DNA of 64,000 bases from Adiantum capillus-veneris (lineage: Eukaryota; Streptophyta; Polypodiopsida; Polypodiales; Pteridaceae). Every line of letters begins with the position of its first letter. The stretch's first letter is position 1. This document shows positions 1 to 11,019 of this stretch, in pieces. The translations under genes and the position numbers were made by a program. The notes under the pieces were generated by a model. That model saw only the letters and a program-made list of their open reading frames with translations, had not been told where the DNA came from and did not search any database. The DNA lies in assembly GCA_014529385.2 (NCBI GenBank), contig CM043967.1:1718501-1782500 (forward strand). Reading direction: 5' to 3'.

Positions 1-1216
1 AATGTTTTTTTGAGGTTTGGCCATAGACACAGAGGCTCTGTTGGGGTCAGAAGATTTTTTCACCTTTCTTTTGGCTTTTGAAACTTGCATGTGGGGTAGG
101 GATTCTTTTTCAGCCTGGGTCATTATAATGTCTACTGATGGAACTGGGGCAGAAGTCAGAGCAGCTCTGGTTTGTGCATCCTGTGCTTCCAATCCTTGGG
201 TGAACTGTATAATATCTTCTCTACCTCTACCTTCATCTTTCTTATTCACCTGGGTACTTTTAATGCATTCACTGTCACTGTCAGAGTCTGATAGACCTCG
301 GGCTTTCTCATTGGGGCTCTCTGGAAGGATTTGAGTGCCTTGATGACTTGGAGGGAGGTCTGTAGCAGAAGCTTTTTCTGCCTCCTTAGGTTCTGCAGTT
401 TTAGATTCCTCATTGACAAGGCCAGTGAATGGAGTAAATACATCTTCAAGCAAAACATCAAAGTAGTTAGCATTAGGGCTTTGTCCTCCTTTCCTTCTCT
501 AAAATCTAGTAGTATTCCTTGTGTTAACAGGTTGGAAAGACCTTTGTTGGGCAGATTTGTTTTTGTCAGCATGAGTTTGTTGTTTGGCTTGCAGACGAAT
601 AGGGCATTCTTTGATTAGATGCCCTTGCTGAATAGTGAAAACAGGAATTTGACATATTTCTGTATAAGATCTTTTGCTCATGCAGAATGTTACCAGAGCA
701 GTCTTCAATGGGCACTGACATTTTAGGGGTTTTGTTCAAATCCACTTCAATAAGTAACTGTGGGTTCCATTTAGGGTTAATTCTGCCCCTGGCCTTTTGT
801 CCCAGTACTTTCACCAACAACTCCCCCTATATTACTGAGCCAGGGGTAATATTCAACTGGAAGGTCTGGAAAGTCCACCCAGACAAGAGCCGTAGAAGGC
901 TTTTTACCTTTGGATTGAAGCCCTTAAACCACTTGAAAAATGAAATAGGTGTGTTCTTGATGAGCCATTGTCCCTCAATGATAACCTGTAGGGCACTATC
1001 TGCATCCTAAAAAAGAAACAGATAATAGTTGCTGGGTAAATATTGTATGTGCTGGGGAAACAAATTTCTATTTTCCCAATTAGGGGGAACCCAATTCTTT
1101 AGTGCTTCTAGAGAAGGTCTAGGGCCATGACAGAGTCCTATTACAATATTGTCAATGAGCTGACTTTGCCAAGCTTCAAAATCAACTTTACTGATAATAA
1201 CACTTTCCTGATTTTC
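1..1216 (-). pseudogene. LINE-alpha ORF1, C-terminal part (DUF4283-like plus zinc knuckle), broken
   Basis: This is the downstream half of a LINE ORF1-type protein read on the minus strand; the N-terminal half lies at 22,834-23,415 beyond the Gypsy-A insertion. From 1216 downward it reads ENQESVIISKVDFEAWQ and continues into a segment with the look of the plant DUF4283 domain (WLIKNTPISFFKWFKGF, then LLIEVDLNKTPK). Near 680-620 there is a GH-x4-C remnant of a CCHC zinc knuckle (QQGHLIKECP). Frames change around 700 and 550, and a TAG replaces a probable Gln codon near 1007. The expected role is RNA binding in a retrotransposition particle. Fusion at the Gypsy-A target site restores an uninterrupted frame, so the two halves were one gene. 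The family name is my inference from motif style. Confidence 0.7.
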
Positions 1217-1760
1217 TGTCACAAACTGCTGACGTGGCTGGCCCTTGGACACTGCAACAGATGACGTGGCAGCAGTGACACGTGGCAGACTGTATGGAAC
1301 TAGCAGCAGCGACACGTGGCAGACTGTAGGGAACCTCCGGAATTCGCAGCGCATTTTACGTTGACAGTGCTGACGTGGCATTCCGTACGGAATCAGCGGA
1401 AATTACGCTGGCTGATTTAGTGGGCAGCTTTTGGGACAGTTGCGTTTGAAATAAAAGATTTTGCATTTAATGCGTTTGGGGCTCTGCTTTTGGGCATCCC
1501 TTGTACCTTTAAATAAGTGGGCAAGGCCTCACTTCTCAGAGCATCTGGACGTAGAGTTTGAGAGTGAGCACCTGCCTGCTCCCTTGTACTTTGAACACAG
1601 ATTAATACAAAAAGAAATTCCGAAAGGGGCGCTAGTCTTTGGGGCCAATACCTTTGGGCACGGAATTGCGCCAGGCTGTGTCAATTTTGTGAACTGTTTT
1701 GAAGTGAATCTCTGTTGTGTCGCGGTAGAATCTTGACTTGGGGTGTCCAGGTTTGTTACA
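1217..1760 (+). repeat. Gypsy-A 5' LTR
   Basis: It starts TGTCACAAA and ends GTTACA, immediately before the primer-binding site. It carries ACGTGGC-type motifs at about 1230, 1262 (TGACGTGGCA), 1276, 1308 and 1371 (TGACGTGGCA). It also has the block CGAAAGGGGCGC and TTTGGGGCCAATACC near 1620-1660, shared with the LTRs of Gypsy-C and Gypsy-D. The preceding bases 1212-1216 (TTTTC) are repeated after the 3' LTR. Confidence 0.85.
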
Positions 1761-1761
1761 G

Positions 1762-1773
1762 TGGTATCAGAGC
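1762..1773 (+). other. Primer-binding site of Gypsy-A
   Basis: TGGTATCAGAGC lies one base after the LTR end. This is the standard complement of the 3' end of initiator methionine tRNA used by many plant LTR retrotransposons. The same 12 bases follow the 5' LTRs of Gypsy-C (17493) and Gypsy-D (37739). Confidence 0.9.
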
Positions 1774-1824
1774 GCGGCCGATTTCTCTTCTATCGGGAAA
1801 TCCAATCCTTTTTTTGCGGCACTT

Positions 1825-2917
1825 ATGGATTCCAACAAGAATAGTCGACTTCTTCTGCATCTGCGAATGCAGGAGGAGATCACGAAGAAGATTCTCATGA
1901 GCAATCAGAGGAAGAGTACATCCCACCTCAGCCTACTCAGTTCGAGATTGAAGAGATGGAACGTCGACAATTGGTTGACGAGTCAACAAAGCAAATGATT
2001 AAAATTGCGAAGGATTCGAATTTGCAAAATTTTTGTCTCAACAATCCATCGCAGAAGGACACACCCAGTGGTAGAAGGCCACTGAACCACCCATCAAACC
2101 GGCAATCAAGAAACCTCCTTCTCCGAGGATGTTTACAGAGCAAGAATTACAAGAGGTGGCTCAGACACAGATTAGCCGGCTTTTGGACGCAAACAACAAA
2201 TCCAAAACGCACGATAAAAAGCACAAGAAAAGGATTGTCTTCCTCGGTTATTTGGGTCGTCAATCTTCTTTTGCATCGGCGAGAAAGCAGAAGAAGCGTG
2301 TACGATTTGAAGACTACCCAATTCTTCTTCTTCTTCTTACAGTTCTTCTAGCTCTTTTGACTCGAGCGAAGAAGACAGAAAAGGCAAAAAGCGAAGCAAA
2401 AAGCAAAGCTTCGGAAAGGGCAAGAAAAAGGCAAAGAAGCCTAAATTTTGCCTAGTTTCTGACAGTTCTATAGAGGACTCATCCTCAAACAGTTCGGACT
2501 CTGACGATCACATGTTTCATGCAAAGAAGAAGCATTTTTACAAAGCCAACCAATATGACTTCCTCGAAGATAAAAGCAAGGAAGTTAAAGAATTCAAAGA
2601 AGGTGGACAGTCAATTAAATTTGACTCTTTTTCTGGATTTCCAGATGCTCCGAGGGCTTTGGCCTTCATACAACAGTTTGACATAGCTTTCTCTCGAGGG
2701 CATTACTCATAGCACTCCAAGATTAGGAGGGCTACATCTTTCTTCATGGGAAATGCTCGAACATGGTGGTGCACCCTTCTTTTAAGAAAGGAAGCTCCAA
2801 TTAAATGGTTGAAATTCAAAAGGCTTTTTATTTCTTCTTGGCTGACTCGGGAGTATGAACGAGATATACAAACTGCTTGGAATCATCTTCCGATGACCAA
2901 GGGAGATTCTCTGGACG
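1825..2917 (+). pseudogene. Gypsy-A gag, 5' part (frameshifted)
   Basis: Translation probably began at ATG 1825 (MDSNKNSR), because Gypsy-D gag starts in the same place relative to its PBS with MDSNDESR. The recognisable capsid-like stretch is at 2512-2917: HFYKANQYDFLEDKSKE, then GNARTWWCTLLLRKEAP and FKRLFISSWLTREYERD. Gypsy-D has nearly the same residues at 38,540-38,880. An acidic and basic low-complexity region precedes it. The frame changes several times and there is a stop near 2710. The gene is cut at 2917 by the LINE-beta insertion and resumes at 16,009. The expected product is the capsid protein that packages element RNA. Confidence 0.78.
2904..2917. repeat. Target-site duplication of LINE-beta (left copy)
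   Basis: AGATTCTCTGGACG occurs here and again at 16009-16022. The left copy is followed by one C and ten T (2919-2928), which on the minus strand is a 3' poly(A) tail. A 14-bp duplication plus poly(A) is the usual signature of target-primed reverse transcription by a LINE. Confidence 0.9.
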
Positions 2918-3436
2918 CTTTTTTTTTTGAGAAAAAGATCCTTCTATTAGTTAATGAAACTGCCCATAGGGCTACAACCACCTCTACAAGAGAGGGCTAC
3001 AACAATCATGATGGGGAGACTCTCCCAATGAAAAAACAACATATGTACAATGAGGCTAAATCAAGAAATGGGAGGGGGGAAAAGCCACACAGGTGGACGG
3101 TAATGCCATCTGAGTACACCGTGGACCATGGTGAAAAAAGGCCCAGGACGCCAGAGTCGAAGGAAAGCCTCTCGGCGCTCCCTCATGCGGTCGGAGCTGC
3201 CCTGGAGTCTCTCGAGCTGTCCTCTGAGAGTATGGATCAACTCAAGCCAAAGATCCCGAACAGTCTCTGCTGGTGGTACAAGGCGAGCCTCGAAGATGTG
3301 GAAGCAGCGGGCCCGCCAGATGAACCAGAGTGTCAGGCCACTGATGAGCTCCCAGCACTCCTCTCTCTCACTGCACCACTCTGTGGAGTAAGCTCTGTGG
3401 CAAGTTGAAGAGTAGGACGTTCCCCCTGCATCAGTA

Positions 3437-5789
3437 TCATCCTGCTGGTGGAAGATAGCTCAAACTGAAGTGCCGGGCCTGCGAGAGTGGACCAAGCAGT
3501 TGCCCCTCAAGTGTACTGCCGAGCCATGGAAAGAGTGGCATAAGCCGAAGAATACGAAGCCACACCTGCTGTGCCAAAGGACAGTCCCAAAGACTGTGAC
3601 GCTGACTCTCCACAAGATGGTCACAAGCTGCACATACGATCGAGAGACCACTATGTACAAGCCATCTCCCAACTGTTGTAGCTCTGTGTGCGACCAGCCA
3701 CTGGAACAAAGTGACTCGCCTTGGCTGTCTGGAGTCCCACAACATCTCCAAAAAAGCTGCCAATGAGGTACTACAGCAGGACGAGCCTCTCTCTCTTTGT
3801 GCTGCCAGTATGTGACGTCCGAGTTGAACAACTGCATACCTTTGCAATGCTTCAAGATCAATGAAGAGGTTGTTGTGCTCGTTAAACTGTACCTCTCTGC
3901 CGCCCTTGGCTAAGAACGTTGCTTCAATATGGAATGGTGACCCAAGTTTCTCAAACACCTCATCGTTTACGTGCCGGCGAGTAGCCTTTACATGTGATGG
4001 CTTTGGCAGCAATGATCCTCTCTGTAGTTTATTTTGAGACTTTTTAGCTAATGCTTTGAAGAGTGCCCTGTATCCCATCTGCAAGATGCCACTCTCATCA
4101 AGTATTGCTTGCACTTCCATTGGTTCCAGTTGATTCTCGTTCATGAAGGAGGTAAGGAGCCTCCCTTTCAACTTACGAATTTTTTTTGGAGTTATCATCT
4201 CTTCAACTACTTCTTTTGGAACTAGACGGCTGTAATGCACTCCGGCATTGAAGCCTGCACCGTTCGAGTTTGGATACAATAAAGGGTACTGAAAGAAAGG
4301 GACACCTGGGTGGTTTGCAGAGGAGAAAGGAATCAGGATCTCTCCAAAGCCACTTCCCAGTATCCCATTGCACTCGTGTCAGTGAACAACTCTCCCAAGC
4401 CCACAGTCTCCAGTGTCCAGTCTCAAGAGCTGCTGGGTCAGGATCGATGACACAAGTCCTCCCATAGATGCCCACCACTCGGATCCTCTGAAAACAGCAC
4501 TCTGCCACCTGCGGGGCCTCTATTGCAACTCGGTGTAAGCATCCCTCACCCTGTATCTCAAAAAACAGGGAGGGAACAGTCTCTGAGCAAGCCCGAGCTG
4601 AGATGAGAACCTCCAGTCGCATGAAGGCTCCCATCCATCTGGGCGCTGCAGACTCGATAGGTGTGAGCTACTCAGCTGGTACTGCCTCTGAGATGTCTTG
4701 ACACATGCTTTGCACCCCTCTCATGCCCTGTAGGTGAAAGCCCTGAAGCTCCTCTGACAAGCCTGAAAACTGTAACCAGCCACCTAAAGAGCGTGCTGGA
4801 CCCTCTGCCATGGGACCCCAGGCAACATGAGGTCGACTGCCAACCAAGTGGCCTCTCTGAGTGCTAACCATGGGGTTCCAAACAAGGGGCTGTCTCAGGC
4901 ACTCCTCCGTGCAAGTAGGCTGACGCTGCTCCAGGCCTCGCCGCAGATGCTCCCAAGATCGGAGCAAACTCACAGCGAAACGGTCCTCCAGTCTCCTGCT
5001 CAAGCGAACTTTGCGCATCTCTGTGGAAATCCATCTGGTCGAAGGTCGCCAGGGGCCTCCAGCCTGAGGCACCCTAGCACGAAGCCGCTGCAGCAAGAAC
5101 TCCTTCCAGGGTTCCTCACCTGGAAGAAGTCCTTTGACGATGAACTTCCCGAGAAGGGCTCTGCTCTGCTGTGCTAGGTCTATGATCCCAAGCCCTCCCT
5201 GAGAACAAGGAAGAGTGATGACCTGCCAAGCCACTTTGGCCCGGGCTATCTGAGTGTCACGCCCTGATTAAAGGAAGTTCTTGATCAGCCTCTCTACCTG
5301 GCTGATACAAGAACTCGAGAAGATCCAGCAAGAAGTAATGTACCACATAGTAGCCAACAGCACCTGGTTGGCCACTACAACTCTGCCTGCCAGAGAAAGT
5401 CGTGCGGAGCTCCAATGTAACAACTTCCTCTTGATAGACAGGAGGTGGGGAGCAATCTGCTGTTGGGGAGACAAGTCCAAACCAACCTGACAGCCCAAGT
5501 ACCAAATTGTAGTCCCTGGGGGAATCCACTTGAAACCCTCACTTGGCATCCAATCGGGCATAGGAGCACTACCAACCGAGAAAGCCACTGTCTTTCTCCA
5601 GTTGATCAGTGCGCCAGATGCACAACAAAAGGTCTCTAGAGCCTGCTCACACCTGTGAAGGTTGGCCTCCTGGCCATCCAAGTACAAGGCTGAGTCGTCT
5701 GCAAACTCAACATCCAATAGCTCATCTCCCCGAATAGGAAGTACTAAGCCCCGTAAACCAACCTGCTGTGACACCAAAAACCTGCTCAT
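3437..5789 (-). pseudogene. LINE-beta ORF2, C-terminal half (RT palm end to zinc domain)
   Basis: From 5789 downward the frame reads SRFLVSQQVGLRGLVLP and reaches FADDSALYLDGQ. FADD is the catalytic RT box, in which two Asp bind metal. A thumb-like region follows (QVERLIKNFL near 5270), then WQVITLPCSQGGLGIIDL at about 5230. The C-terminus near 3,600 has CAACDHLVESQRHSLWDC, the Cys/His spacing of the plant zf-RVT domain. Frameshifts occur near 5,260 and at about 4,640-4,200. The N-terminal half of the enzyme is at 11,700-14,174. The product would nick target DNA and copy the element RNA. Confidence 0.8.
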
Positions 5790-6458
5790 TGTTATGAGCG
5801 CGTATAGAGCTAGAAGAGAACAAGAGGAGACGCTCACAATGTACAAGAACTTGGATTTGACGATAAGCTTAATATTGATTACAAGACTTAATACTTTATT
5901 AAGAGAGCTAGATACAAGACTTGGATTACATGACTTGAGTACAAGACAAGGCTTGATTGCAAGGACAAGACTTGAACATAAGAACTAGAAGAGGGATTTC
6001 CTCATAGGAGGCTCACAACTGGTGTTGGCAAGACTGAGGGGCTTGTGGCCCAAGACCCCTATTTATACTAGTGCTTGAGGAGGTTAGGACTTTCTAGGTT
6101 CTTCTTGAGGAGGTTAGAATTTTCTAGAACCTTCTTGATCCTTCTAGTTCTTCTAGAACCTTCTGGATCCTTCTTCAACTTTCTAGAGCTTTCCAGAAAC
6201 TTCTAGATTCTTCCGGAATCTTCTCCAAGCTTCTAGAAACTTCTTGATCTTCTAAATCCTTCTAGATTCTTCTAGAGCCTTCTGGATCCTTCTAGAACCT
6301 TCTGGATCCTTCTTCAACTTTCTAGAGCTTTCCAGAAACTTCTAGATTCTTCCAGAATCTTCTCCATGTTTCTAGAATCTGCTAGATCCTTCTAGATTCT
6401 TCTAGCGATGATGTAGGCGATGATGCAGGCAGCGATTGACTCTCAAGCATCCATGACA
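5790..6458 (-). repeat. Gypsy-B 3' LTR
   Basis: Plus-strand ends are TGTTATGAGCGC and CATCCATGACA. The 6100-6410 portion is a dense array of TTCnnGAA-type units (separate entry). It is adjacent to the polypurine tract at 6459-6472. Confidence 0.9.
6100..6410. promoter_or_regulatory. Heat-shock-element-like array in the Gypsy-B 3' LTR
   Basis: Perfect three-unit matches to TTCnnGAAnnTTC occur at 6122, 6151, 6191, 6211, 6231, 6290, 6330 and 6350, for example TTCTAGAACCTTC and TTCCGGAATCTTC. Near-matches lie between them. This pattern is the consensus binding site of heat-shock transcription factors. The array is built from partly tandem blocks of about 130-150 bp. Known heat-activated plant retrotransposons such as ONSEN carry such sites in their LTRs. 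Activity here is inference. Confidence 0.7.
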
Positions 6459-6472
6459 TTACCCCCTCCTTT
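6459..6472 (-). other. Polypurine tract of Gypsy-B
   Basis: On the minus strand AAAGGAGGGGGTAA ends directly against the 3' LTR (TGTCATGGATGC). This is the expected primer for plus-strand DNA synthesis. Confidence 0.8.
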
Positions 6473-9400
6473 AGCGACGAGTTCCACAAGGAGCTGTTGT
6501 GTTCCTTGAGTTGGGCTTCCATGGATGTTGTTGATGGAACTCTTGGACTTTGAGAGATGCATGCTGTAGATTGTGTGCTGGTTCCCAGGCTCGTGAACTA
6601 ACATCATAGCCTTTCCAATGCACCAAGTACTGTAACCTGCCACGCAAAACTCAAGAATCTAGGACTTTCTCGACCTCATATTCGTCATGTCCTTGAATCT
6701 TAACCAGAGGAGGTGGTTGTAGGGCTCTTCCTGGGATCTTAGATGTGTGACAAGGTTCTAGGATTGAGACATGAAAGACCGGATGGATTTTCATGGATGA
6801 GGGCAATCGGAGTCGCTAGGTGACTGGATTGACTTGATGGATAATTTTAAACGGGCCAAGCCTTCGATAATCAAGCTTTTGACAGGGACGAGATGAACGT
6901 AGATCATGTCGGAGGAGCCACACTTTATCCCCTTCTTTGTATTTTGGATGCTGCATGCGATGGAGATCTGCACTTTTCTTATACTTGGATTGAGCTTCTT
7001 TGATATGAATCGTAAGTTCTTTGTGAATTGTAGATAATTGTTGTGTAAGATGAATAGCAGTTGGATTCTTGACTTGATAGTATCTGTGGATATCCTGTTT
7101 GGGATGTTGACCATAATTAGCAAAGAATGGAGTGTGACGGGTGGGGGCATGAAAATTGTTATTATAGGAGAATTCTGCTAGCGGTAAAAGCTCGACCCAA
7201 TTATCCTGGTGATAATTGATAGTACAGTGGAGATACTGTTCCAAAACTTGATTTACTCTCTCTGTTTGTCCATCACTTTGTGGGTGATTGGCTGAGGAGA
7301 GGTTGATTTGTACTCCGAGTAGCTTGAATAAGCTTTTTCAAAAGCTAGAGATGAATTGTGGGCCTCGATCAGAAACTGTGTCATCCGGTAATCCGTGATA
7401 ACAATAGATATGCTGTAGAAAGAATTTGGCTGTACCTTCGCTGGTGAAGGTTTTAGTGGTTGGAATGAAGTGTGTCATTTTTGTAAACCGATCCATGACT
7501 ACTAAAATGGAGTCGAACCCTTGTGACAAGGGTAGCTCTACAATGAAATCCATGGAGATGGACGACCATGGTCTGGTTGGGATGGGCAAGGGGTGGAGTA
7601 ACCCATGAGGGCGATGACGAGGGGCCTTTGATCTATTGCAAGTGTCACAAGTGCCTACATACTCCTTGACAAGCTTCCACATTTGAGGCCACCAAAAGTC
7701 ACGGGAGAGAAGCTCAATTGTCTTATTAACCCCAAAATACCATGCTGATGGAAGATCATGCCGTTGCTGAAGTACCTCCAAGCGTGTTGGTCCTGGCGGA
7801 ATATAGAGAAGACCCTTATAGTGAATTAGTCCATCAATTTCTTGAAAGTCCGCATTAACCTCTTGTCCTTGTAGTTGTTGTCTAATATTCTGAGCAAGTG
7901 GATCTTTGGCAATTTGCGTCTTCACCTTAGAAAGAAAAGTAGAATCTTCAGGAGCTTGGCTCATGATGGCGTTTAGCTTAAGCTGCTCAGGTTTCAAAAT
8001 CACTGACTCTTTTTGATCAAATGCTGCGTCGCCTTCTCTAGGTGCAAGGTAGGATCTTCTTGATAAGGCATCTGGCTTAGCTTGTTGACGGCCAGGTATA
8101 TAAGAGATAAGAAAATCAAACCTTGATAGGATACCACTCCACCTGGCTTGGCGACGATTCAAGACGCGGGATGTCATGAAGTATTCCAAATTCTTGTGAT
8201 CTGTATAGACAATAATCTTATGAGAAGCTCCTTCAAGTAGGTGTGCCAAGTGTCAAAGGAGTCGATGATTACTAAGAGCTCTTTGTCATGGATTTCATAA
8301 TTGATTTCTGCAGCTGAGAACTTGCGGGAATGAAAAGCCACTGGATGTACTCGACCATCCTCTCCTACAGAATAGCGCCAAGGGCAAAATTTGAAGCGTC
8401 TGTTTCTAGGATGAAAGGCTTTGTAGGATCTGCGTGAATTAGAATGGGTGCAGTCGTGAAAGCTTGCTTGAGAGTCTGAAATGCTTTCGCGGCCTCTGAG
8501 TCCCAGACAAACTTATTATGGCCTGTCAACCTTGTGAGTGCTGTAACCACCTTGGAGTATCCTTGTATAAAGATACGAAAAAAATTTGCAAATCCGAGGA
8601 AACATTGAACATCTCTTACCGAGGTAGGTGTCTCCCAATCAAGGATGGTTTGAACCTTCTTTGGATCTATGGAGATTCCCTTTTCAGAAATTACATAACC
8701 AAGAAATTCCACCTTAGATTGATGAAAAGAGCACTTCTCCAACTTTGCATATAACCTTGATGCACGAAGCTTTTCAAGCACTAATCATACATGGTGCTCA
8801 TGCTCTTCTTGATCCTTGGAAAATATCAAGATATCATCCAAATATATTACCACAAAATAATCCAAATACTCCCGAAAGATATCGTTCATTAAATGTTGAA
8901 AAACAGTTGGGCGGCATTTGTGAGACCAAATGGCATGACAGTATATTCAAAGTGGCCATACCTTGTCCAAAAGGCTGTATTCCATTCATCACCTTCTTTG
9001 ATTCTGACTAGATTGTAAGCACCACGAAGATCTATTTTTGTAAATATTCTTGCCTTGCCAAGGCGTTCAAGAAGCTCTGGGATCAAGGGAAGGGGATAGC
9101 GATTCTTGACGGTGATCTTGTTTAGGCCCCTATAATCCACGCACATCCGGAGAGTTCCGTCCTTCTTTTTTACAAAGAGTATTGGAGCTCCTGTTGGGGA
9201 CTTTGAATGCCGTATGAACCCCTTAGCAAGATTCTCATCAATATTTTTCCGTAATTCTACCAATTCATCTTGAGATAGCTTGTATATTGGGCCAAAAGGG
9301 GGTTGGGTTCCCTCCTGAAGCTCTATAGCACAATCATAGGGTCGATGCCCCGGTAAGAGGTCTGCATTCTTCTTCTCAAAAACATCATTGTAATCTTGAT

Positions 9401-9960
9401 ATTGACGTGGCAATGCCTCCATGACTTTTGTTGTCGACGTATCGGTTGGTGTTACAAATATCAGGAAAGCTGGATACTTTTTGGCTGCACGCATGAAGAC
9501 CTTGGCTCCAAGATATATAGCCTATTATGCCTTCCCTTCTTCTTTTGGACTTTTCGTGGTTCAATTCTCCGAGTCCTCCAATCGATGTCAGGAATATGTA
9601 ATTCAAGCCACGGTAGCTGAACAACAATTGGACTGCTTGGGCTTTGTATAATATTGAACGCTATTCTTGAAACATGCTCCTGCAATGTTACTTCTATGGG
9701 GCGAGTTTCATACCTGACATCCCCTGAAGCGAGGGGACGACCATCAATGACTTCTACAGTTGCTGGATTAGACTTCTCACAAGTGGTATGCCTTGTTATT
9801 TTGCAAATTCTTTGTCCATGAAGCACGCCGTTGCGCCTAATCTAGTAATGCTTCACAATCCATGTGCCTACCCGGCATATGGATCTTGACTGGTAGCATA
9901 AAACTTGAAGTGGAATCAGCGGGAAGAAAGAGACCTTTTTTTGCTTGTCTTTTGTCCAAC
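6473..9960 (-). pseudogene. Gypsy-B pol: protease, RT, RNase H, integrase, chromodomain (broken)
   Basis: Read from 9,826 downward. A protease-like segment comes first, then RT at 9,494-8,365 with [18 protein letters not shown] and the catalytic [11 protein letters not shown] near 8,840. RNase H follows with [14 protein letters not shown] and [12 protein letters not shown]. Integrase has GVNKTIELLSRDFWWPQM, a CDTCNRSKA zinc half-site, SMDFIVELP and VSDRGPQF (8,249-7,338). A C-terminal chromodomain is at about 6,700-6,540 (DEYEVEKVLDS, then [11 protein letters not shown] and AWEPAHNL), with one TGA replacing an expected Arg. Frameshifts lie near 9,500, 8,880, 8,360 and 7,300. The chromodomain would target integration to marked chromatin. 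Confidence 0.87.
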
Positions 9961-9963
9961 CGA

Positions 9964-10979
9964 TCAGTCTCTATTGGGGTTGGACGTCCATGTTTTCCGA
10001 AACGTTAAGGCCATTGCACCATGAACCTTAATCCTTCTCTTCCTTGGACATTGTCGAACTATGTGCCCCTGCTCTCCGCAATACATACATAAGCCATTAA
10101 TGCGTCGCCTTTGCTTCTCCTGGGCTGAGAGAGGTTGAAACCGTGCTAAATCAATTTGCATGGGCTCAATGCTTGATTCATGGCCCTGTTGAGGTGTGTA
10201 GCCATTATGTGTCACTTCTGTTTGGGGTCGCAATGTTGCCCCAAGACGCCTCTCTTGTCTCCTCTCAAATAGTCGATTATCACATTCTATTGCTTGAGAG
10301 ATGAACTCGCTTAGTGTGTGAACCTTTGGCATAGTCAATAAAAGATCTTTTACGTCATCCTTTAATCCCCACCGAAATTGGCTAATGAAATATTCCTCAT
10401 GCCAAGTCAGATCACAAGTGAGCTGTTGAAATTCGGATGCATAGACGGATGTAGGTCTTGATCCTTGGCGGAGATTTCTAAGTTTGGTTTGAGCAACCCT
10501 TGCTCTATCAGTATCCCCAAAGGTTGCAGAGAACTCCTGCACAAAAGCTTCAAAGTCATGAAGGAGAGGAGATTCTTTTTCAAGTAAGGGAGCAAACCAA
10601 GAGAGAGCCGTACCTGAGAGGAGGGTCCCAATAAGGCCTACTTGAGAGGCATCATCTGGATAACGCTCTCGTTGCATTCGAATGAAGAGACACACTTGTT
10701 GGAGAAAACCTCTAAATTTTGATCTAGTCCCATCAAATTTTTGAGGCATGCTGACCTTCGCTCCTTCTTATGTTGTTGAGAATAGCTGGATCTTGCAGCT
10801 TGTGCTTGATGTGTGCTTGTCTCTTGAAGCTCTTGAATTTGACGTTGAAGATCTTGCAACGCCGGTCCCAAGATTAGGGGTTGCCCTGCTTGAAGTTGAG
10901 CGTTACTCTCGCGAAGTTCTTGTAACTGAGCTTGAATGCTTTGCAATGCGTTGATGAGACCTTCCATTGTCGGCTCCAT
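9964..10979 (-). pseudogene. Gypsy-B gag (one frameshift)
   Basis: The start is MEPTMEGLINALQSIQ at 10,979, followed by a Gln-rich coiled segment. A one-base shift near 10,745 moves into MPQKFDGTRSKFRGFLQQV. The capsid-like core follows (GTLLSGTALSWFAPLLEKE, then FGDTDRARVAQTKL). A CCHC zinc knuckle CMYCGEQGHIVRQCP lies near 10,080. At about 340 residues it has the usual size for a plant gypsy gag. The shift could be a recent mutation. It starts 41 bases after the 5' LTR. Confidence 0.86.
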
Positions 10980-11019
10980 GATGGCTTGAGAAGATTAAGA
11001 GATGGTGGTCTTGCCAAAT

